A DNA stretch of 44,762 bases from Chloroflexota bacterium (GCA_026389845.1 JAPLHB010000216.1:1-44762), one strand, 5' to 3'; numbered from the stretch's first letter, positions 8,303 through 16,215 are shown. The notes: generated from the letters alone by a model not told the origin. Program-made: numbers and translations.

Positions 8303-9910
8303 ATGCGCCGTTGGAACGGTTGGGGCGACGACACGATCACGTATCCCCTGCATGCGTCAGCGCTCCGATTCCTGGAGCAGCGCGTGGGGCCGGGCGCGCC
8401 GCCAGGGGATGTCGTCTTTGCGGATGCCGTCGCCCAGGTTCCACCCTCGCGCCTTCCGATTCATCCGCTCGTCTCGCCCGACCCCGCCGACCGCCTCCGC
8501 CACGCGCGCGGGCAGAGCCTGCCGGATTGGGTGGCGTTGCGCGGTGGGCGGATCGGCGCGTTCCCGGACGGCGTCGCCTATCCTGCATCCGACGCCGACG
8601 TGCGGGAGCTGATCCGTTACGCGGAGGCCATCGGCGCCCGGCTGATCCCTTACGGCGGCGGGACGAGCGTCGTTGGGCACGTCAACGTAGGGCAATTTGC
8701 CAAATTGCCCTACAGCCCGCCGACCCTCACCGTTGACCTGAGCCGTCTCAACCGTCTGCGCCGCCTCGACGCGACGAGCGGCCTGGCGACCTTCGGCGCG
8801 GGCGTGATCGGTCCCGATCTGGAGGCGCAACTGCGCGCGGCCGGCTTCACCTTGGGGCACTTCCCGCAGTCGTTTGAGTATTCGACCCTGGGCGGCTGGA
8901 TCGCCACGCGCTCCTGCGGCCAGCAATCGCTCGGCTACGGCCGGATCGAGCGACTGTTCGCCGGCGGACACGTCGAAACGCCCGCCGGCAGCCTGGATCT
9001 GCCGTCCTTTCCCGCCTCGGCCGCCGGGCCGGATTTGCGTGAGCTTGTCCTGGGTTCGGAGGGGCGGCTGGGGATCATCACCGAGGCCACCGTCCGCGTG
9101 ACGCCGTTGCCGGAGCACGAGGAGTTCCGCGCGGTCTTCTTCCCGACCTGGGAGCAGGCGCAGACCGCAGCGCGGGCGATCGTGCAGGCGCGGCTGCCGC
9201 TCTCGATGCTGCGCGTCAGCACGACCGCCGAGACCGAGATCACCCTGGCCCTGGCCGGCCACGACAACCTGATTGCCGCGCTGGAGAGCCTGCTGAAGGT
9301 GCGCGGCGCGGGCGATGGCAAGTGCATGGCGCTCCTGGGCCTCACCGGCCGCGAGGGGATGGTCAAGGCGGCCCGGCACGAGGCGCTCGGCCTCACGGCC
9401 GATCACCGCGGCGTTCACGTGGGGGAGACCTTCGGCAAGCAGTGGCACGCGGGCCGTTTCCGCACGCCATATCTGCGCAACGCCCTCTGGGAACTGGGTT
9501 ACGCCATTGATACCCTGGAGACCGCTACCGATTGGGCTAACGTCCCGCTCATGGTGGACGCCATCGAAGCCGCGCTTCACGTCGCGCTGGCTGAGACCGG
9601 CGAGCGGGTGCACGTCTTCACTCACCTGTCGCATCTCTATCCCTACGGCTCCAGCATCTACACGACCTACCTCTTCCGCCTGGCGGCCGATCCCGACGAG
9701 ACGCTGGCGCGCTGGCAGGCGATGAAGACCGCAGCCAGCGCAGCCATCGTGGCCCGCGGCGGTACCATCAGCCATCAACATGGAGTCGGGGCGGATCACG
9801 CGCCGTACCTTGGCGCGGAAAAAGGGGCGTTGGGGCTGAGGGCCATTCGCGAGTTATGCGCTGTTTTCGATCCGGGTGGGATAATGAATGCGGGGAAGCT
9901 GGTTGAGTAA
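8303..9910 (+). CDS. FAD-binding oxidase, alkyl-DHAP-synthase/glycolate-oxidase-like
   Basis: This is a 535-residue protein of the vanillyl-alcohol-oxidase/PCMH FAD superfamily. It starts MRRWNGWGD, a beginning typical of alkyldihydroxyacetonephosphate synthase (AGPS) relatives. The FAD pyrophosphate loop is PYGGGTSVVGHVN (about 114-126), followed by TLGGWIATRSCGQQS (about 196-210) and LGSEGRLGIITEATVR. The C-terminal substrate domain has FRTPYLRNALWELGY and SHQHGVGADHAPYL, matching the His-loop and the PYLR arginine region of AGPS. AGPS swaps the acyl chain of acyl-DHAP for a fatty alcohol, the committed ether-lipid step; relatives oxidise 2-hydroxyacids. The neighbouring GlpD, glycerol-type kinase and YhhN genes favour a glycerol- or ether-lipid role (inference). 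A 27-bp palindrome interrupts the FAD loop region in frame at 8687-8713. The start follows GAGG. Confidence 0.85.
   Translation: MRRWNGWGDDTITYPLHASALRFLEQRVGPGAPPGDVVFADAVAQVPPSRLPIHPLVSPDPADRLRHARGQSLPDWVALRGGRIGAFPDGVAYPASDADVRELIRYAEAIGARLIPYGGGTSVVGHVNVGQFAKLPYSPPTLTVDLSRLNRLRRLDATSGLATFGAGVIGPDLEAQLRAAGFTLGHFPQSFEYSTLGGWIATRSCGQQSLGYGRIERLFAGGHVETPAGSLDLPSFPASAAGPDLRELVLGSEGRLGIITEATVRVTPLPEHEEFRAVFFPTWEQAQTAARAIVQARLPLSMLRVSTTAETEITLALAGHDNLIAALESLLKVRGAGDGKCMALLGLTGREGMVKAARHEALGLTADHRGVHVGETFGKQWHAGRFRTPYLRNALWELGYAIDTLETATDWANVPLMVDAIEAALHVALAETGERVHVFTHLSHLYPYGSSIYTTYLFRLAADPDETLARWQAMKTAASAAIVARGGTISHQHGVGADHAPYLGAEKGALGLRAIRELCAVFDPGGIMNAGKLVE
8687..8713. repeat. 27-bp palindrome inside the FAD oxidase gene
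   Basis: GTAGGGCAATTTG (8687-8699), one base, then CAAATTGCCCTAC (8701-8713). It encodes VGQFAKLPY between the PP-loop (GGGTSVVGHV) and LTVDLSRLN. In homologues I would expect only a few residues there, so this is an in-frame insertion. Confidence 0.75.
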
Positions 9911-9940
9911 AACACCTTGCGTTTTCGTTTTACGTTTTGG
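9908..9940. repeat. CGTTTT-type 6-7-nt array between the FAD oxidase and glpD genes
   Basis: GTAAAAC, then GTTTTC, GTTTTAC and GTTTTGG at 9921, 9927 and 9934. The array begins at the stop codon of the oxidase gene and its last unit leads into the GGAG ribosome site of glpD. Confidence 0.55.
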
Positions 9941-9948
9941 AGTCATCC

Positions 9949-11892
9949 ATGTGGGTCAGTAACTGGCGCGACGATGTTTGGTTGAAACTTGCCCCCCCCT
10001 GGGACATCATCGTCATCGGCGGCGGGATCACCGGCGCGGGCATCCTGCGGGAGGCGACGCGGCTGGGGTTGCGGACGCTCCTGGTCGAGCAACGCGACTT
10101 TGCCTGGGGCACGTCCAGCCGGTCGTCGAAGCTGGTCCACGGCGGGCTGCGCTACTTGAAGGAAGGCAAGGTGCGGCTGACGCGCGCTTCGGTGCAGGAG
10201 CGGGAACGGCTGCTGGAGGAAGGCCCCGGCCTGATTGACCCGCTCGGCTTTTTGCTGGCGACCTACAAGGGCGACCGCCCCGGCCGGCGCACCTATAGCG
10301 CGGGGCTGTCGGTCTACGATCTCCTGGCGCTCCAATGGAGCCACCGCTACTACAGCGCCGCCGATTTCCAGTTGTTCGCCCCGCACCTCTGTCTCGACGG
10401 CCTGCAGGGCGGCTTCCGCTATGGCGACGCGCAAACCGACGACGCCCGCCTGGTGCTGCGGGTGATCCGTGAGGCCGTGGCCGACGGCGGCGCTGCGATC
10501 AACTACGTTGCCGCGACCGATCTGCTGCGCGACGAACGCGGGCAGGTGGTCGGCGTGAGGGTGCGGGATGATGCCCAGGCTCGGTCGGGAGACCGGTCAG
10601 AGCATGATGGCGCGATGAGCCGCACCGCCGACGTCTACGCCAAAGTCGTCATCAACGCCACCGGCGCGTGGGCTGATCGGTTGCGCGAGCAGGCGATTAC
10701 TCCGGAATCGAGCCTTCAGGCGGGTGTGAAACCGGCTGAAGCCTCTACTCCGGTGCCGGGCATCGTGGCTGCTCGCGTTGGCAACGGCAGTCCTCGCAGC
10801 GGCCGGCTGGCTCGGTTCCGTCGCCGGCCACGGACGCCGGGCCATATCCGCCCATTGCGCGGCAGCCACCTGATCTTTTCGGCGTGGCGGCTGCCCGTGG
10901 CGCAGGCGCTCAGCTTTCTGCACCCGCTCGACCACCGCCCGGTGTTTATCTTCCCGTGGGAAGGGATCACACTGGTCGGCACGACCGACGTTGACCACCA
11001 CGCATCCCTGGACGTTGAGCCGGCCATCAGCCCGGCCGAAGTCGCGTATCTGATGGCCGCAGCCGAGTCGCAGTTCCCGTCCCTGGGGCTGACGTTGGCC
11101 GACGTGACCGCCACCTTCGCCGGCGTCCGGCCGGTCATCGGCAGTGGCAAGGATGACCCATCGCAGGAATCGCGTGACCACATAGTCTGGGTGGAGAACG
11201 GCCTGCTGACCGTCACCGGCGGCAAGCTGACCACCTTCCGGCGCATCGCGCTCGACGCGTTCAAGGCCGTGAGGGACCGCCTTCCCGATCTGCCGAAGCC
11301 GGATGCGAAACTGCCGGTGCTGAATCAGGTAGACATAACTCTGATGAATCAGGATCACCTGGACGAGACGCGACGGCGGCGCCTGTTGGGCCGCTACGGG
11401 GCCGATGCGCCGGATCTGGTTGCGGCCGCGCGGCCGGGCGAGCTGACGCCCATCCCCGGCACGCAGACTCTCTGGGCCGAACTGCGCTGGGCCGCCCGCG
11501 CCGAGGGGGTGGTGCGCCTGGAAGACCTGCTCTTGCGCCGCGTGCGCATCGGGCTGCTCCTGCCGCAGGGCGGTGAGGCGATCCTGCCGCGCGTGCGAGC
11601 CATCTGCCAGGCCGAGCTGGGGTGGGACGATGGGCGGTGGGCGGCCGAAGAGGCCGCCTACCTGGCGCTCTGGCGCTGTTGCTACGCTCCGCCCGATCCC
11701 AAGGCCGTCCCCGACTGGCGCGCGCTGTTGGCCGAGGCCAGGAGCCAACGCCAGGTGGGCAAGCGCGTCCGCCGTCGGCGGCTGATCCGGCGGTCGGCCT
11801 GGGCCGGCGGGGTGGGGAGCGCAGTGGTGGCGTTGGGGACGTGGCTGTGGCGGCGACGACGGCGGGGGAGACGGCTGACGGACGACCGCTGA
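9949..11892 (+). CDS. glpD: Glycerol-3-phosphate dehydrogenase, GlpD family, with insertion and C-terminal anchor
   Basis: Flavoprotein that oxidises sn-glycerol 3-phosphate to DHAP and passes electrons to quinone. I chose the ATG at 9949 behind GGAG over an in-frame TTG at 9937. N-terminal Rossmann motif DIIVIGGGITGAGILREAT (about 18-36), then GTSSRSSKLVHGGLRYL, a FAD/substrate signature, and further on RPLRGSHLIF and FAGVRPVIG. Between NATGAWADRLR and IRPLRGSHLI about 50 extra residues are inserted, encoded partly by a palindromic repeat (10704-10751). The C-terminal domain ends in a hydrophobic helix (WAGGVGSAVVALGTWLW) followed by five arginines, which looks like a tail anchor. The length of 647 aa is long for the family. 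The stop codon lies inside a heptanucleotide array. It sits between the AGPS-like oxidase and the kinase, probably in one operon. Confidence 0.9.
   Translation: MWVSNWRDDVWLKLAPPWDIIVIGGGITGAGILREATRLGLRTLLVEQRDFAWGTSSRSSKLVHGGLRYLKEGKVRLTRASVQERERLLEEGPGLIDPLGFLLATYKGDRPGRRTYSAGLSVYDLLALQWSHRYYSAADFQLFAPHLCLDGLQGGFRYGDAQTDDARLVLRVIREAVADGGAAINYVAATDLLRDERGQVVGVRVRDDAQARSGDRSEHDGAMSRTADVYAKVVINATGAWADRLREQAITPESSLQAGVKPAEASTPVPGIVAARVGNGSPRSGRLARFRRRPRTPGHIRPLRGSHLIFSAWRLPVAQALSFLHPLDHRPVFIFPWEGITLVGTTDVDHHASLDVEPAISPAEVAYLMAAAESQFPSLGLTLADVTATFAGVRPVIGSGKDDPSQESRDHIVWVENGLLTVTGGKLTTFRRIALDAFKAVRDRLPDLPKPDAKLPVLNQVDITLMNQDHLDETRRRRLLGRYGADAPDLVAAARPGELTPIPGTQTLWAELRWAARAEGVVRLEDLLLRRVRIGLLLPQGGEAILPRVRAICQAELGWDDGRWAAEEAAYLALWRCCYAPPDPKAVPDWRALLAEARSQRQVGKRVRRRRLIRRSAWAGGVGSAVVALGTWLWRRRRRGRRLTDDR
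10704..10751. repeat. 48-bp imperfect palindrome inside glpD
   Basis: The arms 10704-10725 (GGAATCGAGCCTTCAGGCGGGT) and 10730-10751 (AACCGGCTGAAGCCTCTACTCC) are complementary at about 17 of 22 positions. It lies in the poorly conserved segment that separates two conserved GlpD motifs and keeps the frame open. Confidence 0.65.
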
Positions 11893-11948
11893 CCAACGAC
11901 CGTTGACCGCTGTCATCGTTCGTCGTCCGTCCTCGGTCGGCGGTCTGT
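11877..11948. repeat. Heptanucleotide array (GACCGNT)n across the glpD stop codon
   Basis: GACC starts at 11884, 11891, 11898 and 11905 (exact period 7). Degenerate GTC-containing units continue at 11912 and 11936-11943. The glpD stop TGA (11890-11892) is part of the array. The array fills almost the whole glpD-kinase gap. Confidence 0.7.
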
Positions 11949-11972
11949 AATCTGGCGTGAAAAGGGGTAACT

Positions 11973-13568
11973 ATGCCTGGTGACATCATCCTGGCCATTG
12001 ACAACGGCACGCAGAGTGTCCGCGCCCTGCTGTTCGATTTGCGCGGCAATCTGCTGGCAAAATCGCGCGTCCCGCTGGAGCCGTATTTCTCCGAGCAGCC
12101 CGGCTGGGCCGAGCAGCACGCCGACTACTACTGGTCATCGTTGTGCCAGGCGTGCCAGCAGCTTTGGGCGCAAACGGAGATTCCGAGGTCGGCCATCGCC
12201 GGCGTCGCGCTGACCACGCAGCGTTCCACGGTGGTCAACCTGGATCGCGGCGGCAAGCCGCTGCGCCCGGCCATGGTCTGGCTTGACCAGCGCCGCACCT
12301 ACGACCTCAAGCCGGTGAGCGGGCTGTGGGGGCTGGCCTTCGCGCTTTCGGGCATGAAGGAGACCGTCGCCTACCTCCAGGCCGAGGCGGAGGCCAACTG
12401 GATCCGGACGAATCAGCCCGACATCTGGGCGCAGACCCACAAATATCTGTTCCTCTCCGGCTATCTCACCTACCGGCTGACCGGCCGCTTCGCCGATTCG
12501 ACTGGCTGCCAGGTGGGTTACGTGCCGTTCGATTACAAGAAGCTGACCTGGGCGGCCCGGAGCGATTGGAAGTGGCAGGCTGTGCCCATAGACGCGGCGC
12601 TCCTGCCTGATCTGATGCCGCCGGCCGGCCGATTGGGCGAGGTCACGGCCGAGGCGGCCGAGGCGACCGGCATCCCCGCGGGTCTGCCCCTCATCGCCGC
12701 GGCGGCCGACAAGGCGTGCGAGGTGATCGGCGCAGGCTGCCTGGAGCCGCACGTTGGCTGCCTGAGCTATGGGACGACCGCGACGATCAACACGACACAC
12801 CGCAAGTACATCGAGGTCATCCCGCTCATCCCGCCTTATCCCGCTGCCGTTCCCAATGCGTACAGCCTGGAGATCCAGATCTACCGCGGGTTCTGGATGG
12901 TGAGCTGGTTCAAGCAGGAGTTCGGCCAACCGGAGCAACGCATAGCCGAGGAGGGGGGTATTGAGCCGGAGCAGTTGTTGGATGAGCTGGTGCAGCAGGC
13001 GCCGCCCGGCTCGATGGGGCTGGTATTGCAGCCCTACTGGTCGCCCGGGCTGAAGACGCCCGGCCCCGAGGCAAAGGGCGCAATCATCGGCTTCGGCGAC
13101 GTACACACCCGCGCGCACCTCTACCGGGCCATTCTGGAAGGACTGGCCTATGCGCTGCGCGAAGGCAAGGAGCGCATCGAGCGGCGTAGCGGCGTCCCGA
13201 TCACCGAGCTGCGGGTGGCAGGCGGCGGCTCGCAGAGCGATGCGGCCATGCAGCTCACCGCCGACGTCTTCGGCCTGCCTGCGGTCCGTCCGCATCTCTA
13301 CGAGACCTCGGGCCTGGGCGCGGCCATTGATGCGGCCGTGGGGCTGGGGCTGCATCGCGACTTCGTGACCGCCGTGGCTGAGATGACCCACGTCGGCCGC
13401 ATCTTCGAGCCTGACCCGAAGACGCGCGAGCTGTACGATGGACTGTATCAGCGGGTCTACAAGAAGATGTATGAGCGGCTCAAGCCGCTGTATGATGAGA
13501 TTCGGGAGATTACGGGGTATCCGGTGGACGTTATACGAAAAACGCAAAACGAAAAACGAAAAACGTAA
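11973..13568 (+). CDS. FGGY-family carbohydrate kinase (glycerol/xylulose kinase type)
   Basis: The protein has 531 residues and starts at ATG 11973 behind AAGGGG. The N-terminal actin-like fold has AIDNGTQSVRALLFD (phosphate-1 motif, about 8-22) and TTQRSTVVNLDRGGKPL. The middle has AAAADKACEVIGAG, holding the expected catalytic Asp in a variant context. The C-terminal FGGY signature region is ELRVAGGGSQSDAAMQLTAD. Substrate cannot be read from sequence; next to GlpD and an AGPS-like oxidase a glycerol or dihydroxyacetone substrate is attractive, but family members also use pentuloses. The last residues (KTQNEKRKT) and the stop are encoded by a heptanucleotide array, so the natural C-terminus has been extended by repeat DNA. 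Confidence 0.87.
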   Translation: MPGDIILAIDNGTQSVRALLFDLRGNLLAKSRVPLEPYFSEQPGWAEQHADYYWSSLCQACQQLWAQTEIPRSAIAGVALTTQRSTVVNLDRGGKPLRPAMVWLDQRRTYDLKPVSGLWGLAFALSGMKETVAYLQAEAEANWIRTNQPDIWAQTHKYLFLSGYLTYRLTGRFADSTGCQVGYVPFDYKKLTWAARSDWKWQAVPIDAALLPDLMPPAGRLGEVTAEAAEATGIPAGLPLIAAAADKACEVIGAGCLEPHVGCLSYGTTATINTTHRKYIEVIPLIPPYPAAVPNAYSLEIQIYRGFWMVSWFKQEFGQPEQRIAEEGGIEPEQLLDELVQQAPPGSMGLVLQPYWSPGLKTPGPEAKGAIIGFGDVHTRAHLYRAILEGLAYALREGKERIERRSGVPITELRVAGGGSQSDAAMQLTADVFGLPAVRPHLYETSGLGAAIDAAVGLGLHRDFVTAVAEMTHVGRIFEPDPKTRELYDGLYQRVYKKMYERLKPLYDEIREITGYPVDVIRKTQNEKRKT

Positions 13569-13572
13569 AACG
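13535..13572. repeat. Exact heptanucleotide array (ACGAAAA)n over the kinase stop codon
   Basis: ACG occurs at 13535, 13542, 13549, 13556, 13563 and 13570, six units with an exact period of 7. The stop TAA (13566-13568) lies in the array. A two-unit reverse-complement piece is at 13611-13620. Confidence 0.85.
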
Positions 13573-13641
13573 CGAGCCATCGCTTCTCGCACCACGCGGA
13601 TCGCGTCCTTTCGTTTTTCGGTATGCTCTCAATAATCCGGG

Positions 13642-13697
13642 GTAGGGGCATGGCCTTGCGCCTGCCCGCCTGGGCGACCGCAAGGGTGCGCCCCTAC
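13642..13697. repeat. Interspersed palindromic element (GTAGGGGC ends)
   Basis: It starts GTAGGGGCATGGCCTTGCGC and ends CGCAAGGGTGCGCCCCTAC, with complementary ends. It lies in the 259-base gap between the kinase and the membrane protein gene. Apart from this, the two heptanucleotide arrays and a piece of the TCATTCTGAGCG-type repeat (about 13738-13790), I see nothing in that gap. Confidence 0.6.
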
Positions 13698-13784
13698 AAA
13701 TTGAGAAGATACACTTCATGGAACCAACCAACTCAGAGCTTGCCCTGAGTGCAACGAAGTGGTGACAAAGCGAGTTTTGTGGTA

Positions 13785-13808
13785 CTGCGTTTTTCGTTTT
13801 TCGTTTTG
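13785..13808. repeat. Heptanucleotide array (CGTTTTT)n, reverse complement of the 13535 array
   Basis: CGT occurs at 13788, 13795 and 13802 (period 7). It mirrors the (ACGAAAA)n array about 220 bases upstream, so a transcript through the gap could pair the two. It is followed by GAGGAGG, the ribosome site of the next gene. Confidence 0.75.
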
Positions 13809-13827
13809 CACATTGCGAGGAGGCGCC

Positions 13828-14556
13828 ATGTTTCCCGCATTATCTACTCTTCAACGGTTCTGGTTTATCGCCCTGCTGCTCCTCTGGGCCGGACTGCTGT
13901 TCGGCGGATTCGCGTTTGGCAAGCTGGATGCCCGGCGGGAGCGGCGGATGCCGAGGTGGACGCGCATGGCGTCGTCGGCGACGCTGGTGGTGGCCGCGTG
14001 GAGCTGGTACCTGGTGAGCCGCGGTACGACGACCGCGCTCTTCGGCCTGCTGATCGCGGTCGGCATGACGCTGGGCTGCCTGGGTGACCTGTTTATGGCG
14101 CGACTGCTGCCCGTCAGCCAGTGCGTGCTCTGTGGCATGGCCGCGTTCGGGCTGGGACACGTGGCCTACGTTGCCGGCGGGCTGATCTACGGCAGCAGCC
14201 ACGGGCTGGCCGCGCTGACTCCGCTCCTGGCCGCGTGGGGCGTTTGGCTGCTGGTGGGAGTGGTGGGCTGGTTCTTCGTCGTCTTTCGCGGCCAGAAGCC
14301 GATCCCCCTGCACTGGGTCGCGCTGTCCTACGCCTTGTTGCTCGCCAGCACCGCCGGCGTGGCGACCGGCCTGGCGTTGCAGCAGGCCAGGTTGCTGCCG
14401 ATGGCGCTCGGCGCGGCGCTGTTTCTCACCAGCGATCTGATCCTGGCCACACATCTCTTCAACGGCCGGCGGTTCTACCTGGTGGACGACGTGATCTGGC
14501 TGACCTATGGGCCGGGGCAGATGTTGATCGTGTATGCGGTTGGCAGCGTACTCTGA
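13828..14556 (+). CDS. YhhN/TMEM86-family membrane protein (lysoplasmalogenase-like)
   Basis: The protein has 242 residues and starts at ATG 13828 behind GAGGAGG. About seven or eight hydrophobic helices are visible (FWFIALLLLWAGLLFGG, TALFGLLIAVGMTLGCLGD, LLAAWGVWLLVGVVGWFFVV and others). YhhN-type signatures are LGDLFMA at the end of helix 3, FGLGHVAYVAG in helix 4, and GAALFLTSDLILA near the C-terminus, with the polar Asp residues of the family inside membrane helices. Animal TMEM86B, of the same family, hydrolyses the vinyl-ether bond of lysoplasmalogens; bacterial members are mostly uncharacterised. Its position behind an AGPS-like oxidase, GlpD and a kinase fits ether-lipid turnover (inference). 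The divergent GroEL gene follows after 18 bases. Confidence 0.75.
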   Translation: MFPALSTLQRFWFIALLLLWAGLLFGGFAFGKLDARRERRMPRWTRMASSATLVVAAWSWYLVSRGTTTALFGLLIAVGMTLGCLGDLFMARLLPVSQCVLCGMAAFGLGHVAYVAGGLIYGSSHGLAALTPLLAAWGVWLLVGVVGWFFVVFRGQKPIPLHWVALSYALLLASTAGVATGLALQQARLLPMALGAALFLTSDLILATHLFNGRRFYLVDDVIWLTYGPGQMLIVYAVGSVL

Positions 14557-14574
14557 GGCCAGGAGATATAGACA

Positions 14575-16200
14575 ATGACTGAGTCTGTCACCGAGCGAGT
14601 GGTTATGCAACCTGTCGTCGGGCGGCGCATCCAACAGGGCATCCACAAGATCGTGGCTGCCGTGCGGCCCACGTTAGGCCCGCGGCCCCGGCTCGTCGCC
14701 GTGCAACGCAGCAACGTCACGGACACGCCGGAGCTGCTCGACGACGCGGGCGTGATCGTGCGACGCATCATCGCGTTACCCGACCGCGACGAGGACATGG
14801 GGGCTATGCTCGCCCGCCAGGCGGTGTGGCGCGTCCACGACCGGGCCGGCGACGGGGCGGCCACGGCCGCGGTTATGCTCGAATCCGTGTACGACCAGGG
14901 CCTGGCGTATATCGCCGCGGGAGGCAACGCCAAGCGGCTGCAGGCCCACCTGGAACAGGGCATGAGGATGATCCTGGCCGAGCTGGCCCGGATGACCGTT
15001 CCCATTAGCGGCCAGGAGAAGCTGACCCAGTTCGCCTATGCGATCTGCCAGGACCAGGAAATGGCGCGGCTGTCCGGCGAGATTTTTGACATCATCGGCG
15101 AGTGGGGTCAGCTCGAAGTGCGCGCCGGCAGCGGTCGTGAGTTGGAGCGCGAATACGTCGAAGGGATGTTCTGGGAGGGCACCCCGTTCTCACGAGACAT
15201 GCTCACAGCGAAGGGTATGTCACGGGTGGATCTGGAAGACGCGGTCGTCCTGATCAGCAACCTCGCCATCGAAGACCCTCACGAGTTCGTGCCGCTCCTC
15301 AGCATGGTGAAGCAGGCCGGCATCCGCTCCCTGCTCATCACGGCCCAAAATCTATCGAGCGCGGTGATCGCCCTGCTGCTGGCGAACAGCGGCCCGGAAA
15401 AGCTCCAGATCATGGCCGTCAAGACGTCTCGCAGCATCACCACACGGCAGCAGGGGCTGATGGAAGACCTGGCCTTGTTGACCGGCGGCCGGTTGATCGC
15501 GGAGGCTGCGGGCGAAAAGTTGAGCGGCGTCAACCTTGCCGATCTGGGCCGCGCCCGCAAAGCCTGGGCCGATCGTGAGTACTTCGGCATCATCGGCGGC
15601 CGGGGCGATCCACGCGCTTTGCGCAGTCACCTGGGTCAGTTGCGGGCCGCGTTCGGCCAGACCGTGGACCCGGACGCACGGCAGGAATTGCGGGCGCGCA
15701 TCGGCAAGCTGCTGGGCGGGTCGGCGACGCTGTGGATCGGCGGCGCGACCGAGACCGAGGTCAACATGCGCAAAGAGCTGGCCCAACGGACGGCCGAAGC
15801 GTTGCGCGGGGCCATGCTCGAAGGGGTGCTGCCCGGCGGCGGCGCGGCGTTGCTGACGTGTCGCCCCGCGTTGCACCAGCGACTCGCCGGCAGCAGCGAC
15901 CCGGACGAACGGGCGGCCTGCCGCATCCTGATCCGCGCGCTGGAAGAACCGGCCCGCACGATCATCGGCAACGCCGGCTGCGACGTCGCCGGTGTGCTCG
16001 CGGCCATCAACCGGGGCGGGCCAGGCTGCGGCTTTGAAGTACATGCGGAGCGGGTGGTCAACATGGCGGAGGCGGGCGTCCTCGACGCCACCAGCGTGAC
16101 CCGCACGGCTGTGACTACAGCCATCACGATGGCGGCCCTGGCCCTCACGACCGATGTGCTGATTCATCGCCGGAAACCCGAAGAGGCGGTTACGCCATGA
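14575..16200 (+). CDS. Divergent GroEL/Cpn60 homologue lacking two ATPase aspartates
   Basis: This is a full-length group I chaperonin fold (541 aa) with AGGAG before the ATG. Landmarks: PTLGPRPRLV (GroEL TLGPKGRNV), EDMGAML, GDGAATAAVM (GroEL GDGTTTATVL, keeping the Asp87 equivalent as D93), LTGGRLIAE, and GGATETEVNMRKEL followed by LEGVLPGGGAALL. By ungapped alignment the catalytic Asp398 of E. coli GroEL corresponds to Arg405. The Asp52 equivalent is Ala58 in DDAGVIVRR, with an Asp pair just before it. The nucleotide-binding TT of DGTTT is AA. The C-terminal GGM tail is absent, and the protein ends KPEEAVTP. No GroES gene is adjacent. ATP hydrolysis is therefore probably very weak or absent. 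It could be a structural or sequestering ring, or subunits co-assembling with a normal GroEL elsewhere in the genome. Confidence 0.88.
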   Translation: MTESVTERVVMQPVVGRRIQQGIHKIVAAVRPTLGPRPRLVAVQRSNVTDTPELLDDAGVIVRRIIALPDRDEDMGAMLARQAVWRVHDRAGDGAATAAVMLESVYDQGLAYIAAGGNAKRLQAHLEQGMRMILAELARMTVPISGQEKLTQFAYAICQDQEMARLSGEIFDIIGEWGQLEVRAGSGRELEREYVEGMFWEGTPFSRDMLTAKGMSRVDLEDAVVLISNLAIEDPHEFVPLLSMVKQAGIRSLLITAQNLSSAVIALLLANSGPEKLQIMAVKTSRSITTRQQGLMEDLALLTGGRLIAEAAGEKLSGVNLADLGRARKAWADREYFGIIGGRGDPRALRSHLGQLRAAFGQTVDPDARQELRARIGKLLGGSATLWIGGATETEVNMRKELAQRTAEALRGAMLEGVLPGGGAALLTCRPALHQRLAGSSDPDERAACRILIRALEEPARTIIGNAGCDVAGVLAAINRGGPGCGFEVHAERVVNMAEAGVLDATSVTRTAVTTAITMAALALTTDVLIHRRKPEEAVTP

Positions 16201-16215
16201 ATAGGATATGGAGAT

